From the NCBI GenBank assembly GCA_019247795.1, contig JAFBAK010000344.1, forward strand, positions 1 to 34,638: a stretch of DNA of 34,638 nt, in the 5' to 3' direction. Below, one piece after another: positions 1 to 8,425 of the stretch (the stretch's first letter is position 1; every line of letters starts with the position of its first letter). The notes beneath the pieces are model-generated. The model was not told where the DNA came from. It worked only from the letters and a program-made list of their open reading frames with translations, and searched no databases. Made by a program: the position numbers and the translations under genes. The DNA comes from Hyphomicrobiales bacterium (GTDB lineage: Bacteria; Pseudomonadota; Alphaproteobacteria; Rhizobiales; Beijerinckiaceae).

Positions 1-638
1 TAGGCGTTGGCGACGAAGCGCGTCTCGGCCGAGTTCAGCGCGTCCGTGTCCCGGTCGACGATCTTCGAGTAGTTCTCGAAGGCCTTGAGGTCGTCGCGCG
101 GCACGCCGTCGCCCTCCGCATACATGCGCGCGAGCTTCCAGCACGACATCACATGGCCTTGTGCGGCCGCATAGGCGAAAGCTCGGGCCGCGTCAGCCTT
201 TTCGCCGGCATTGTAACCTTTCATGCCTTTGTTGAAGGCGTCCCGCATCGATTTGAAAGGCTCGGCGAGACGAGGGTTCATGGCCGGCGCATAGGCGGGC
301 GTGGTCGCGATCACATCGCTCTCGCCGGTGCTCGTGGGACGCATGGATTGCGGTGTATTCGGCACGACAGGAAGAGCATGGCTGAGAGCCGACGCGCCGG
401 TGCTTGTGAGCGTCGTCTCCGGGGTCGATCGCCCGATTGGCAGCGGCGGCAAGGGCGAAGCGACGACGGGGCTTGGCAGCGGCGAAGTGACGACGGCACT
501 CGGCAGCGGGGCGGCCACAACCGCGAGGGGTTCGGCCTGACCTTGACTCTGGGCAAGCACCATCGGCGCATGACAAAAGACGGCGCTCGTCGCCGTCAAC
601 GCCGAAAGGATCAGGCTGGTGGGATCAAATATCCGCAT
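1..638 (-). CDS. exoR: ExoR-like periplasmic Sel1-repeat protein (3' end outside window)
   Basis: About 212 N-terminal residues are present and the C-terminus lies beyond the left edge. The ATG at 638-636 opens a signal peptide (hydrophobic core [14 protein letters not shown], likely cut near VLAQS). An in-frame TAA lies about 45 nt upstream, so no longer start exists. Residues ~35-90 are a low-complexity Pro/Ser/Val linker with repeated PLPSxVV blocks. From ~residue 120 the text [20 protein letters not shown] followed by [17 protein letters not shown] is a Sel1-type repeat. It closely matches the start of rhizobial ExoR as I remember it, including the FVANAY end of the visible part. In rhizobia ExoR is a periplasmic repressor of the ExoS/ChvG-ChvI two-component system controlling exopolysaccharide and motility. 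That role is inferred here. The first 14 nt overlap the end of ilvD, so translation may be coupled. It could instead be a generic Sel1 protein. Confidence 0.72.
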   Translation of the reverse strand, partial: MRIFDPTSLILSALTATSAVFCHAPMVLAQSQGQAEPLAVVAAPLPSAVVTSPLPSPVVASPLPPLPIGRSTPETTLTSTGASALSHALPVVPNTPQSMRPTSTGESDVIATTPAYAPAMNPRLAEPFKSMRDAFNKGMKGYNAGEKADAARAFAYAAAQGHVMSCWKLARMYAEGDGVPRDDLKAFENYSKIVDRDTDALNSAETRFVANA

Positions 639-2355
639 AGCACCGAGCTTCGCCCTGAGCCCCAGGGTGGGTTACCGCGCCATGGCGTGCAGGCCCCACC
701 TGTTGTGCGTATTTCCAAATTGCGCCTGAACCGAATTCACTTTCGCGCGGTTTCCAGTCTTTTTTGCGGCGCTTGAGCTCGCTCTCGGAAAGCTTGACGT
801 CGAGCACGCCTTCGATGGCGTCGATCTCGATGATGTCGCCGTCCTTGAGAAGAGCGATGGGACCGCCAACGGCAGCTTCCGGCCCGACATGGCCCACGCA
901 AAATCCGCGAGTGGCTCCGGAGAAGCGCCCGTCCGTGATGAGCGCCACCTTGTCTCCCATTCCCTGCCCATAGAGGGCGGCGGTGGTCGCCAGCATCTCG
1001 CGCATGCCAGGGCCGCCGCGCGGCCCTTCATAGCGAATGACGAGGACCTCACCTTCCTTGTAGCGGCGGGTGCGCACTGCCTCGAAACAGGCTTCCTCCG
1101 TATCGAAGCACCGCGCCGGCCCACTGAAGACGAGATGTTCTTTCGCCATGCCGGCGACCTTCACGATCGCTCCGTCGGGCGCGAGATTGCCTTTGAGGCC
1201 GACGACGCCGCCGGTGCGGGTGATCGGTGCATCGGCGGGTCGCACCACGTCCTGCTTCTCGTTCCACACGACCTTGGCGAGATTTTCCGCGATCGTCCGG
1301 CCCGTGACCGTGAGGCAATCGCCATGCAGGAAGCCGTGATCGAGGAGCGTCTTCATGAGGAGCGGGATTCCTCCGACCTCGAAGAGATCTTTGGCGACAT
1401 AGCGTCCGCCGGGCTTGAGATCGGCGATGTAAGGCGTTCGCTTGAAGATCTCGGCGACGTCGAACAGATCGAAGGCGATGCCGCACTCATGCGCGATTGC
1501 AGGAAGATGCAAAGCGGCATTGGTCGAGCCGCCCGAGGCAGCCACGACCGTCGCCGCGTTCTCGAGCGCCCTTCTGGTGACGATGTCGCGCGGTCGGATA
1601 TTGCGCTGCAGGAGCTCCATCACCATCTCGCCGGCCGCCATGCAAAATCGGTCGCGCATTTCGTAAGGAGCCGGCGCGCCCGCCGAATAAGGCAGGGCCA
1701 GTCCCATGGCCTCGGAAACCGTGGCCATGGTGTTTGCGGTAAATTGCGCGCCGCAAGCGCCCGCCGACGGACAGGCGACATTTTCGAGTTCGTCGAGATC
1801 GGCGTCCGACATGTCGCCGACCGAATGCTTGCCGACCGCCTCGAACAGGTCCTGGACGGTCACCGGGCGACCCTTGAAGGTCCCCGGAAGAATCGACCCG
1901 CCATAGATGAAAATCGACGGCACATTGAGGCGGCACATCGCCATCATCATTCCCGGCAGCGACTTGTCGCAACCAGCGAGACCCACGAGCGCGTCGTAGC
2001 AATGGCCGCGCATCGTGAGCTCGACCGAGTCGGCGATCACCTCTCGCGAGGCGAGAGACGCCTTCATGCCTTGATGGCCCATCGCCATGCCATCGGTGAC
2101 GGTGATGGTGCAGAATTCGCGCGGCGTGCCGTCGGCGGCCGACACGCCCTTTTTCACGGCTTGGGCCTGGCGCATCAAGGCGATGTTGCAAGGGGCGGCT
2201 TCGTTCCAACAGCTCGCCACGCCGACGAGCGGCTGATGAATCTGCTCTCTCGTGAGCCCCATCGCATAGAGGTATGAGCGATGCGGAGCGCGGGCCGGCC
2301 CTTCGGTCACGTGCCGGCTGGGCAGCTTCATCTTGTCGATAACTCGCGCGTCCAT
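625..2355 (-). CDS. ilvD: Dihydroxy-acid dehydratase
   Basis: The gene encodes 576 residues and dehydrates 2,3-dihydroxy-3-methylbutanoate and its C6 homologue to the keto acids that precede valine, leucine and isoleucine. The IlvD/Edd fold is clear throughout. Cysteines that normally bind the Fe-S cluster are at ~49 ([10 protein letters not shown]), ~129 (GCDKSLPG) and ~201 (SAGACGAQF), and the C-terminus GAVTHPG...CYADI is the family ending. The frame stays open to a TTG at 2415, but homologues begin at MDAR, so I place the start at the ATG at 2355. The last 14 nt overlap the exoR-like start. Upstream is a terminator (2414-2438), so its promoter should lie between about 2355 and 2414. Confidence 0.96.
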   Translation of the reverse strand: MDARVIDKMKLPSRHVTEGPARAPHRSYLYAMGLTREQIHQPLVGVASCWNEAAPCNIALMRQAQAVKKGVSAADGTPREFCTITVTDGMAMGHQGMKASLASREVIADSVELTMRGHCYDALVGLAGCDKSLPGMMMAMCRLNVPSIFIYGGSILPGTFKGRPVTVQDLFEAVGKHSVGDMSDADLDELENVACPSAGACGAQFTANTMATVSEAMGLALPYSAGAPAPYEMRDRFCMAAGEMVMELLQRNIRPRDIVTRRALENAATVVAASGGSTNAALHLPAIAHECGIAFDLFDVAEIFKRTPYIADLKPGGRYVAKDLFEVGGIPLLMKTLLDHGFLHGDCLTVTGRTIAENLAKVVWNEKQDVVRPADAPITRTGGVVGLKGNLAPDGAIVKVAGMAKEHLVFSGPARCFDTEEACFEAVRTRRYKEGEVLVIRYEGPRGGPGMREMLATTAALYGQGMGDKVALITDGRFSGATRGFCVGHVGPEAAVGGPIALLKDGDIIEIDAIEGVLDVKLSESELKRRKKDWKPRESEFGSGAIWKYAQQVGPARHGAVTHPGAQGEARCYADI

Positions 2356-2413
2356 CCCGCTCGCTCTACTCTCGGCTCCCTCGCCAGCGCCGGTCACGGC
2401 GCTTAGGCGAAAC

Positions 2414-2438
2414 AAAAGCGCGGAGCTTGCCCGCGCTT
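2414..2438 (-). terminator. Rho-independent terminator, minus strand
   Basis: An 8-bp perfect stem, AAGCGCGG paired with CCGCGCTT around a 7-nt loop. On the minus strand it is followed by TTGTTT, giving CTTTTGTTT. It lies about 180 nt after the methyltransferase stop and about 60 nt before the ilvD start, so it separates those two transcripts. I recognised nothing in the remaining 2439-2620. Confidence 0.6.
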
Positions 2439-2620
2439 CCCAACACCCGCGATCTACAGGCGGATTCGTTTGTGGCGGCTTTCGGGCGGGACGCCCCTCG
2501 CCTCGCTTTCAGGAACAAAGACTCTTCGAATGTGGTAAAACCGCAACATGGCGGAAAGGCTCCGGAAACCTGCCATTCCTCGGCTGGCCGGGCAGCGAAG
2601 CGTTGCGATCGTGGGAGAGC

Positions 2621-3292
2621 TCAGAAAGCGAATTCAGGTTTACGCGCGAATGCCTGAATAAGTGGGGCCGAGGCATCGAAGACCGCGCGACCCGTCACCA
2701 CGCCTTCCGTCTTGACCTGAAGCATGACCTGCGCGGCGCGACCTAACCCCGAGACGCCGAGAAGGCGCCCACCTTCGCTCAACTGGTCGAGAAGGGATCG
2801 GGGCTCGACCTCATAGGCGCCCTCGATGAAGATCACGTCGAAAGGCGCTCCGGCCGTATCGCCATCGGGCAACATGCCGACACGCGTCCTCACGCCCAAG
2901 GCGCGAGCTTCGGCAAGAGCATGTTCTGCAGCCGCGATGAGCGCTGGGTCCTCGTCGAGAGCCACGACATCGGCACCGAGCTTCGCGAAGATGGCGCTCG
3001 CATATCCGGTGCCGCAAGCGACATGGAGCACCTTCGCATTCTGCACCGGCTCGACCGCTTGCAGCATGCGCGCGATGAGCGCAGGCGAAAGCGCGTAACG
3101 GTTCTCGGACCTTGCGTCGATCCGCCCAACCAAGAGATGCTGGTCACTGTAGGCAAACGGCTTTGACGCTTCCGGCGCGAACATCTCGCGCGGCACTTCA
3201 TCCATCGCGGCCAGCAACGGCCGATGCGTGACATCGGCCGTGCGGATCTGGTTATCCACCATGCGGCGGCGGAGATTGGTGAAGTCGGGCAT
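2621..3292 (-). CDS. Protein-L-isoaspartate O-methyltransferase-like protein
   Basis: A 223-residue SAM-dependent methyltransferase of the PCMT family. The N-terminal MVDNQIRTADVTHRPLL and the region PREMFAPEA match the family, and the SAM-binding motif I is VLHVACGTGYASAIFAKLGA near residue 90. True PIMT enzymes carry a GQTISQP-type segment just before motif I. Here the equivalent is RYALSPALIARML, so isoaspartate repair activity is uncertain. In many rhizobia such a protein is annotated PCMT and precedes tolC; here no tolC follows. An AGAGGA ribosome-binding site lies about 8 nt before the ATG. It appears to be a single-gene transcript ended by the terminator at 2414-2438. Confidence 0.85.
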   Translation of the reverse strand: MPDFTNLRRRMVDNQIRTADVTHRPLLAAMDEVPREMFAPEASKPFAYSDQHLLVGRIDARSENRYALSPALIARMLQAVEPVQNAKVLHVACGTGYASAIFAKLGADVVALDEDPALIAAAEHALAEARALGVRTRVGMLPDGDTAGAPFDVIFIEGAYEVEPRSLLDQLSEGGRLLGVSGLGRAAQVMLQVKTEGVVTGRAVFDASAPLIQAFARKPEFAF

Positions 3293-3461
3293 GAAATGAT
3301 CCTCTGACGTTCGCGGCTTTTATCCCGGCGCGCGCCAAAGGCAAGCGTGGGTTGGAGATCGCCCCCGCAAGGATGGACGGTGGCTCCCGGGTCTCTCCGC
3401 TGCGCACAAGATATTGCTCAATCGGCCTTCAGGCTTTAACGAGAGCGCCGGATGCAGCTAT

Positions 3462-3535
3462 GGCCTCGTGGCGGAGTGGCTACGCAGAGGACTGCAAATC
3501 CTTCTACGGGGGTTCGATTCCCTCCGAGGCCTCCA
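3462..3535 (+). tRNA. tRNA-Cys (anticodon GCA)
   Basis: A cloverleaf can be drawn by eye. The acceptor stem GGCCTCG (3462-3468) pairs perfectly with CGAGGCC (3525-3531). The anticodon stem AGGA/TCCT encloses CTGCAAA with anticodon GCA. The T arm contains GGTTCGATTCC. The discriminator base is T, and CCA is encoded at 3533-3535. The length is 74 nt. It is the only tRNA found, and the only plus-strand gene before about 17.3 kb. Confidence 0.97.
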
Positions 3536-3601
3536 AAACGCAATCCAAATGTCGAAGTCACGGCCCTCCTCTGCGCTCGGTCGCCGGCGGCCTCGACAGG
3601 C

Positions 3602-3805
3602 TCACTCCAACAGACGCAGCACGGAAAGCGGTGCCCGCCCGGTCGGTCCGAAGGCCGGGCGCGTGTGTTTGTGGGGCACGTATTCTTCCACGATCTTGCG
3701 GGCGCAATTGAGCACGGCGAGCGCTTGTCGGCGATCCTCGGGAAGCTCCGCGGCGATCTGGAGGGCCTGGAGCCGCATCCAAGCTTGTCGCTTCTTACGG
3801 CTCAT
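3602..3805 (-). CDS. Small conserved-looking hypothetical protein
   Basis: 67 residues beginning MSRKKRQAWMRLQALQIAAE. It is strongly basic at the N-terminus, predicted helical in the first half (QALAVLNCARKIVEEYV), and ends in a Pro/Arg-rich tail. There is no signal peptide, membrane segment or metal motif. It resembles short helical proteins of unknown function that I have seen in other Rhizobiales genomes, but I cannot name a family. It stands alone between tRNA-Cys and the LuxR regulator. Two other frames are also open here, so coding is likely rather than certain. Confidence 0.5.
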   Translation of the reverse strand: MSRKKRQAWMRLQALQIAAELPEDRRQALAVLNCARKIVEEYVPHKHTRPAFGPTGRAPLSVLRLLE

Positions 3806-3967
3806 CGAGGATCTCCCGGTCCTGTCGACGCCGGCAAGGCGTCAAACCGGGAGCGAATGTCCACAATTGAGGTTAGCGGACGGTTAAACTGACGACGCTG
3901 AGGCGAATACTTATATTTCTGCTCGCAAGCTCAGCGAATACCAATTGCATAAGGAATGCGCGAGCGT

Positions 3968-4771
3968 TCACTGCTTTGTGCCGGGCGGCTTCTGCCCGGG
4001 CGCGCGCTTCATCGGGTCGCCAACGACGAGGCCGTTGTTCATCGCCCAGATCGCCGCCTGCGTGCGGTTGACGACGCCGATCTTGGTGAGAATCGATTTC
4101 ACGTGAACCTTCACGGTCGCCTGCGCGATGCCGATCTCGCTCGCGATAACCTTGTTCGCAAGTCCTTCGGCGAGATGTCGCAAGATCAATTTTTCGCGAC
4201 GCGACAGCTGCGGTGCGAAGCTGTCGGGTGTCTTTGGCGCCCTCAGGTCATCCTTGTGCTCGAGAATGAGCGGGAGAATGGCTTTGGGGAGGACCGTCTC
4301 TCCGAGCATCACCAGTTCGAGGGCTTTGATGAAGGGCTCGAGGCTCGGACCCATATACAAGTAGCCATTCGCTCCCGCCCGAAAGACCGCAGGTATTTCG
4401 GCGAATTGGCCCGGATCCGCGAGGAGGACCACGCGCCCGTTCTCATAGCGCTCCTTGAAGAGCTCGATCTGGCGAACGGCGTCGCGCAAATCCTCGGCCG
4501 CATTCACGATGAGCAGGATGGGTTGCTGTTGCAGTTCGGGGGCGACATCGAGGTCGTTGACACGGGAGACGGCCGCGATGACGCGAAAGCCCGCCGCGCT
4601 CAAGATCCCCTTCAGTCCTTCCAGCACGAGAAAATTCGGCCCGAGCAGCGCTGTTGCGAAAGCGCGCCGGAACGCGCGCTCATCGTCCGGCTGGGAGCCG
4701 GCGAGCTCAGCGCCTTGTTCCTGGTCATTTTGGGCCAAGGTCTCGTGTCCGCCTGTCTCACAAACGGACAC
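3968..4771 (-). CDS. LuxR/NarL-type regulator with a degenerate receiver domain
   Basis: A 267-residue protein with an N-terminal pseudo-receiver (~35-165) and a C-terminal LuxR-type helix-turn-helix (LSRREKLILRHLAEGLANK, then ATVKVHVKSILTKIGVVNRT). The receiver fold is recognisable (LVLEGLKGILSAAGF, FRAGANGYLYMG), but the residues needed for phosphotransfer look lost. The acidic pair is replaced by LLGPN, the acceptor-Asp position reads LLIVNAAED, and the conserved Lys after GYL is absent. It therefore probably acts without classical phosphorylation. The GTG start at 4771 is chosen because GGAGG (4783-4779) sits 7 nt upstream. The nearest ATG is in another frame. No sensor kinase is adjacent, and targets are unknown. 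Confidence 0.88.
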   Translation of the reverse strand: MSVCETGGHETLAQNDQEQGAELAGSQPDDERAFRRAFATALLGPNFLVLEGLKGILSAAGFRVIAAVSRVNDLDVAPELQQQPILLIVNAAEDLRDAVRQIELFKERYENGRVVLLADPGQFAEIPAVFRAGANGYLYMGPSLEPFIKALELVMLGETVLPKAILPLILEHKDDLRAPKTPDSFAPQLSRREKLILRHLAEGLANKVIASEIGIAQATVKVHVKSILTKIGVVNRTQAAIWAMNNGLVVGDPMKRAPGQKPPGTKQ

Positions 4772-4778
4772 AGTCCGT

Positions 4779-4783
4779 CCTCC
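4779..4783 (-). promoter_or_regulatory. Ribosome-binding site deciding a GTG start
   Basis: A perfect GGAGG on the minus strand lies 7 nt before the GTG at 4771. It fixes the start of the LuxR-type regulator in the absence of an in-frame ATG. Confidence 0.75.
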
Positions 4784-4827
4784 ATGCTCCCCGTAGCAGA
4801 AATCGTGCCGTGCGAGGGTTTTGGCAG

Positions 4828-4904
4828 AACGTATCTGAACGTAAGCTCAACGTCTTTCCGCCAGTGGATCGATTCAACACGGCTGTTCAACATCCGTTTC
4901 AACA
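4828..4904. repeat. Two phased direct-repeat sets upstream of the LuxR-type gene
   Basis: Read on the plus strand, AACGT occurs at 4828, 4838 and 4849 (spacing 10 and 11). TTCAACA occurs at 4873, 4886 and 4898 (spacing 13 and 12). All lie 57-133 nt upstream of the regulator's GTG start. Spacing close to a helical turn is what clustered protein-binding sites look like, and autoregulation is an inference. Short motifs can recur by chance. Confidence 0.35.
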
Positions 4905-4935
4905 TCGTTCCACAATATTACAGGAGTTTTGGGCA

Positions 4936-4959
4936 AGTTCCTTCTGACAAATAGGAACT
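4936..4959. repeat. 7-bp perfect inverted repeat
   Basis: AGTTCCT (4936-4942) and AGGAACT (4953-4959) are separated by 10 nt, between the rarA stop (5031) and the LuxR-type promoter region. On the minus strand no T tract follows, so it is a poor intrinsic terminator. It may be an operator for the regulator gene or a weak transcript end for rarA. Confidence 0.35.
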
Positions 4960-5030
4960 ATATCCGGAGGCTGGACCGCGGCGGCTTGGGACGGAAGGAA
5001 ACGCCGATCAACGCGGCGGAAGGCGCAGGC

Positions 5031-6338
5031 TCATTCTTCTCGCTCGCGCCGCAGCCTTGCCCATTCGTCGAGCCTTGCCTTGATCCGAGCCTCCATGCCG
5101 CGATCCGTGGGCTGGTAGAAGCTCATGCGCTCCATGGAATCGGGGAAGTAGTTTTGACCGGAGAAGGCATCGGGCGAGTTGTGGTCATAAGCGTAACCCT
5201 CCCCGTAACCTTCCTGTTTCATCAGCTTCGTGGGTGCGTTGAGGATGTGCTTCGGGGGAGCGAGCGAGCCCTTCTCCTTGGCGGCCCGCATCGCGGCCGC
5301 ATAAGCGAGGTAAGCCGCGTTCGATTTCGGCGCGCAAGCGAGATAGATCACGGCGTTGGCGAGAGCGAGCTCTCCTTCGGGCGAGCCTTGCTGCTCATAC
5401 GCTTCCGCCGCCGCACGCGCATGGACGAGCGCGTTCGGATCGGCGAGCCCGATATCCTCCGCGGCCATGCGCACGAGACGGCGCGCGAGGTAGCGCGGAT
5501 CCTCACCGCCATCGAGCATTCGACAGAACCAGTAAAGCGCGGCATCCGGGTCTGAGCCCCGCACCGACTTATGAAGCGCGCTGATGAGATTGTAGTGGCC
5601 ATCGCGATCCTTGTCGTAGACCGGGGCGCGGCGCTGGAGGATTTCCTGCAAGGCTTCGGCGTCGAAGGCCTCCCCGGGTTTCGCGGCGCGCCAAGCCTCT
5701 TCGGCAAGCGTGAGCGCCGCGCGGCCATCTCCATCGGCCATGCGGATCAAGGAGGCACGCGCGGCTTCGGTGAGCGGCAGCGCCCTTCCCTCATGCGCCT
5801 CGGCGCGATCGAGCAGGTTCTCGATCGCATCCGCGTCGAGTGGCTTGAAAACGAGCACCCGAGCGCGCGACAGGAGGGCCGCGTTGAGCGCGAAGGACGG
5901 GTTCTCGGTCGTCGCGCCCACAAGCGTGATGGTGCCGTCCTCCATCACGGGAAGAAACGAATCCTGCTGTGCGCGGTTGAAGCGGTGGATCTCGTCGACG
6001 AAAAGAAGCGTGCCCTTCCCTTGGGTCACCCGTGCGCGGGCGGCATCGAATGCCTTCTTCAAATCAGCAACCCCGGAGAAGATCGCGGAAAGCTGCTGAA
6101 ACTCGAGCTTCGTCTCGCCGGCGAGCAAACGCGCAACCGTGGTCTTGCCCGTGCCGGGCGGTCCCCAGAAGATCAGGGAACCCAGCGATCCCGCCGCGAT
6201 CAGCCGGGTCAGCACACCATCCTTTCCCGTGAGGTGCTCCTGCCCGGCAACCTCGGCGAGCGATGTCGGCCGCAGCCGATCCGCGAGCGGCCGTGTGCCG
6301 CTCTTGTCGAGCCCTGCCGCGGCAAAAAGATCGGTCAA
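5031..6338 (-). CDS. rarA: Replication-associated recombination protein A (AAA+ ATPase)
   Basis: A 435-residue member of the RarA/MgsA/WRNIP1 family, which acts at stalled replication forks. Walker A is GPPGTGKTT at ~59-67, Walker B is LLFVDEIHRFNRAQQDSF, and sensor 1 is LVGATTENPSF. The C-terminal tetramerisation part is intact (YNLISALHKSVRGSDPDAALYW, LARRLVRMAAEDIGLADP, GYAYDHNSPDAFSGQNYFPD). Length is normal for the family. Its ATG overlaps the GNAT stop by 4 nt (ATGA), so it is the last gene of a degP-like/GNAT/rarA operon. Confidence 0.97.
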   Translation of the reverse strand: MTDLFAAAGLDKSGTRPLADRLRPTSLAEVAGQEHLTGKDGVLTRLIAAGSLGSLIFWGPPGTGKTTVARLLAGETKLEFQQLSAIFSGVADLKKAFDAARARVTQGKGTLLFVDEIHRFNRAQQDSFLPVMEDGTITLVGATTENPSFALNAALLSRARVLVFKPLDADAIENLLDRAEAHEGRALPLTEAARASLIRMADGDGRAALTLAEEAWRAAKPGEAFDAEALQEILQRRAPVYDKDRDGHYNLISALHKSVRGSDPDAALYWFCRMLDGGEDPRYLARRLVRMAAEDIGLADPNALVHARAAAEAYEQQGSPEGELALANAVIYLACAPKSNAAYLAYAAAMRAAKEKGSLAPPKHILNAPTKLMKQEGYGEGYAYDHNSPDAFSGQNYFPDSMERMSFYQPTDRGMEARIKARLDEWARLRREREE

Positions 6339-6808
6339 GCGGTGGCGCCCTCCTCATCCAGGTAAGCGCGCGGGTTGGCGATCTCCATGAGACGATCGGG
6401 CCGCGCGGGAGGGCGAAAGCCATAGCGCGCGTAAAGTTCCGAAGCGTCGGATGTCGAGAGCGTGAATCGGCGCAGCCCCTTGAGCTGCGGATGAGCGAGG
6501 ACCGTCTCGATGAGCGCCTTGCTGATGCCTTGCCCGCGCCAATGCGGGAAGACGAAGACGTCGCACAGATGCGCGAAGGTGGCGCGATCCGAGATGATCC
6601 TGGCAAACGCTGCTTGCTCGCCGCTCGCAAGGAACGCACCGAAGCACAAGGAGTGCGCGATCGAGCGGTCGAACACGTCGCGCGGCAGGCCCCTGCACCA
6701 ATAAGCCTCGTGCTGCAGAAAACGGTGGATTCGATCGAGCTCGAAGCGTGACATATCGGTCGAGATGACGATTTCCGCCGCGCCCCCTTTGCTTTTTCCG
6801 TCGTTCAT
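6335..6808 (-). CDS. GNAT-family N-acetyltransferase
   Basis: 157 residues with a standard GNAT core. The segment CDVFVFPHWRGQGISKALIE (~85-105) carries the acetyl-CoA-binding Q/R-x-x-G-x-G/A motif A, and ELYARYGFRPP is motif B. The N-terminal part (RIHRFLQHEAYWCRGLPRDVFDRSIAHSLCF) is typical of a common bacterial subgroup of unknown substrate. It begins 4 nt after the degP-like stop and overlaps rarA by 4 nt, so co-translation is likely. The substrate cannot be inferred; the link to a protease and a fork-repair ATPase may only be transcriptional. Confidence 0.9.
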   Translation of the reverse strand: MNDGKSKGGAAEIVISTDMSRFELDRIHRFLQHEAYWCRGLPRDVFDRSIAHSLCFGAFLASGEQAAFARIISDRATFAHLCDVFVFPHWRGQGISKALIETVLAHPQLKGLRRFTLSTSDASELYARYGFRPPARPDRLMEIANPRAYLDEEGATA

Positions 6809-6812
6809 GAGC

Positions 6813-8231
6813 TCAACCCTGGAACACGGCAGGAATAATCTGCCCGCCTCGGTTGATCATAATCTTCCAGAGCCTGGTCCTGTCGGCGAGCGCATGTTGA
6901 ACATCATGCGAAGTCGAAACCTTCGTTCCGTTCACCTCGACGAGAATGTCGCCTTTCTGGAAGCCGGCGCGCCCGGCCGTCGAACCACCATCTACGTCCG
7001 CGATCACAACACCGGCGGAGGTGTCGAGCGACAGTTCCTCGGCAACGGCGGGCGATAGATTCTCGACGGTCACGCCCGAGAGCGGGTTCACGCCTTCGAT
7101 CTTTTGCGCGTCGCGCGGCGGCGTTTCGGGTGCGATGCGCAGCTTGATCGGCAAGGTCACGTCGCTCGAGCCACGACGCACGGCAATCGAGGCGTTCTGG
7201 CCCAAACTGTGCGTCGCGAAGCGAAAGCCGAAGCCGTCCGGATCGTCGATGGGCTGACCGTCGATCGACAAGATCACATCGCCGCGCTTGATGCCGGCCT
7301 CTGCCGCGGGACCGCCCTCGGTCAGGCTTGCGACCAGCGCGCCCGTTGGACGAGGCAGGTTGAGGCTCTCCGCGATTTCCGGCGTGACGGTTTGAAGCTT
7401 CGCGCCAAGCCAGGGCCGCCGCACGGATTTCGCTCCGGCTTTGGCGCTCTCGACCACGAGCTTCACCATGTTTACGGGGATGGCGAAACCGATGCCGACC
7501 GAGCCGCCGGAGCGAGAATATATCGCCGTGTTGATGCCCTCGAGCCGGCCCTCGATATCGACGAGGGCGCCGCCGGAATTGCCGGGATTGATCGAAGCAT
7601 CGGTTTGGATGAAGAACTGGTAGTCGGAAGCATCGATCTGCGTGCGGGCAAGTGCGGAAACGATGCCTTGCGTCACCGTTTGGCCGACCCCGAAGGGATC
7701 GCCAAGGGCGAGCACGAGATCGCCGACTTGCAAATTGTCCGAATCGCCGAAAGGAAGCACCGGAAAACGTTCCGTCGTTCCCTTGAGACGCAACACCGCG
7801 AGGTCGGAGCGCGGGTCCCGCAAGAGGATCTCAGCCTCGAATTCGCGCTTGTCGGCAAGCGCCACCTTGACCTGAGTCATCCCCTCAATGACATGCTGGT
7901 TCGTCACGATGAGCCCCGAGGGGTCGACGATGACGCCCGAACCCAAGGATTTCTGCACGCGCTCGCGGCCCTGTCCGCCGAAATCACGCCCGAAGAATTG
8001 CTGAAAAAAGGGATCGTCGAAGAGCGGATTGCGCGCGAGTTTTTCGGTGCGCGATGCATAGACGTTGACGACTGCCGGCGCGACCTTCTGCACGATCGGC
8101 GCGTAAGACCATTGCACGGCTGCTCGCGACGGCGGCACGGCGCGCTGCATGGTTTGTGCCATCGCATCGTCCCGGCCGAGGACCGCAAGGAGAAGACCGG
8201 CGACGATCGCGATCGGGGTGGGCCGCGCCAT
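6813..8231 (-). CDS. DegP/DegQ-like periplasmic serine protease (Do family)
   Basis: A 472-residue HtrA-family protease for periplasmic protein quality control. The N-terminus is a signal peptide (core IAIVAGLLLAVL, likely cut after DAMAQ). The trypsin-like domain has His113 (TNQHVIEG), Asp143 (RSDLAVLRL) and Ser219 (NPGNSGGAL). Two PDZ domains follow, at ~270-360 (GALVASLTEGGPAAEAGIKRGDVILSIDG) and ~385-470 (AGFQKGDILVEVNG). The start is supported by GGAGGT at 8243-8238, 6 nt before the ATG. It is the first gene of the operon with the GNAT protein and rarA. Whether it corresponds to DegP, DegQ or DegS cannot be decided from sequence alone. Confidence 0.95.
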   Translation of the reverse strand: MARPTPIAIVAGLLLAVLGRDDAMAQTMQRAVPPSRAAVQWSYAPIVQKVAPAVVNVYASRTEKLARNPLFDDPFFQQFFGRDFGGQGRERVQKSLGSGVIVDPSGLIVTNQHVIEGMTQVKVALADKREFEAEILLRDPRSDLAVLRLKGTTERFPVLPFGDSDNLQVGDLVLALGDPFGVGQTVTQGIVSALARTQIDASDYQFFIQTDASINPGNSGGALVDIEGRLEGINTAIYSRSGGSVGIGFAIPVNMVKLVVESAKAGAKSVRRPWLGAKLQTVTPEIAESLNLPRPTGALVASLTEGGPAAEAGIKRGDVILSIDGQPIDDPDGFGFRFATHSLGQNASIAVRRGSSDVTLPIKLRIAPETPPRDAQKIEGVNPLSGVTVENLSPAVAEELSLDTSAGVVIADVDGGSTAGRAGFQKGDILVEVNGTKVSTSHDVQHALADRTRLWKIMINRGGQIIPAVFQG

Positions 8232-8237
8232 CAGATT

Positions 8238-8243
8238 ACCTCC
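8238..8243 (-). promoter_or_regulatory. Strong ribosome-binding site of the degP-like gene
   Basis: GGAGGT on the minus strand with a 6-nt spacer to the ATG at 8231. I saw no clear promoter hexamers in the 190 nt between here and the amidase stop. Confidence 0.65.
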
Positions 8244-8425
8244 ACGATTGGCAAGCCCCGGCGTTTACACCAGGGCGAAGCAAGGCGCATCACTTGTTCG
8301 GAATTCCGGCAAATATGGGATGCGGCTTCAAGTTTTTCAGCGCCCGGGCCATGGGGACTCGGAATGCCATTTCGTGGAGCTGGAACGCGGCGAAGACTTC
8401 GCTCCGCCGCTTTGACCCGAAGCCC

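Noticed and set aside
889-2277. A 462-residue plus-strand open frame across ilvD
   Set aside because: Antisense shadow of ilvD, with Arg/His-rich composition and no domain.
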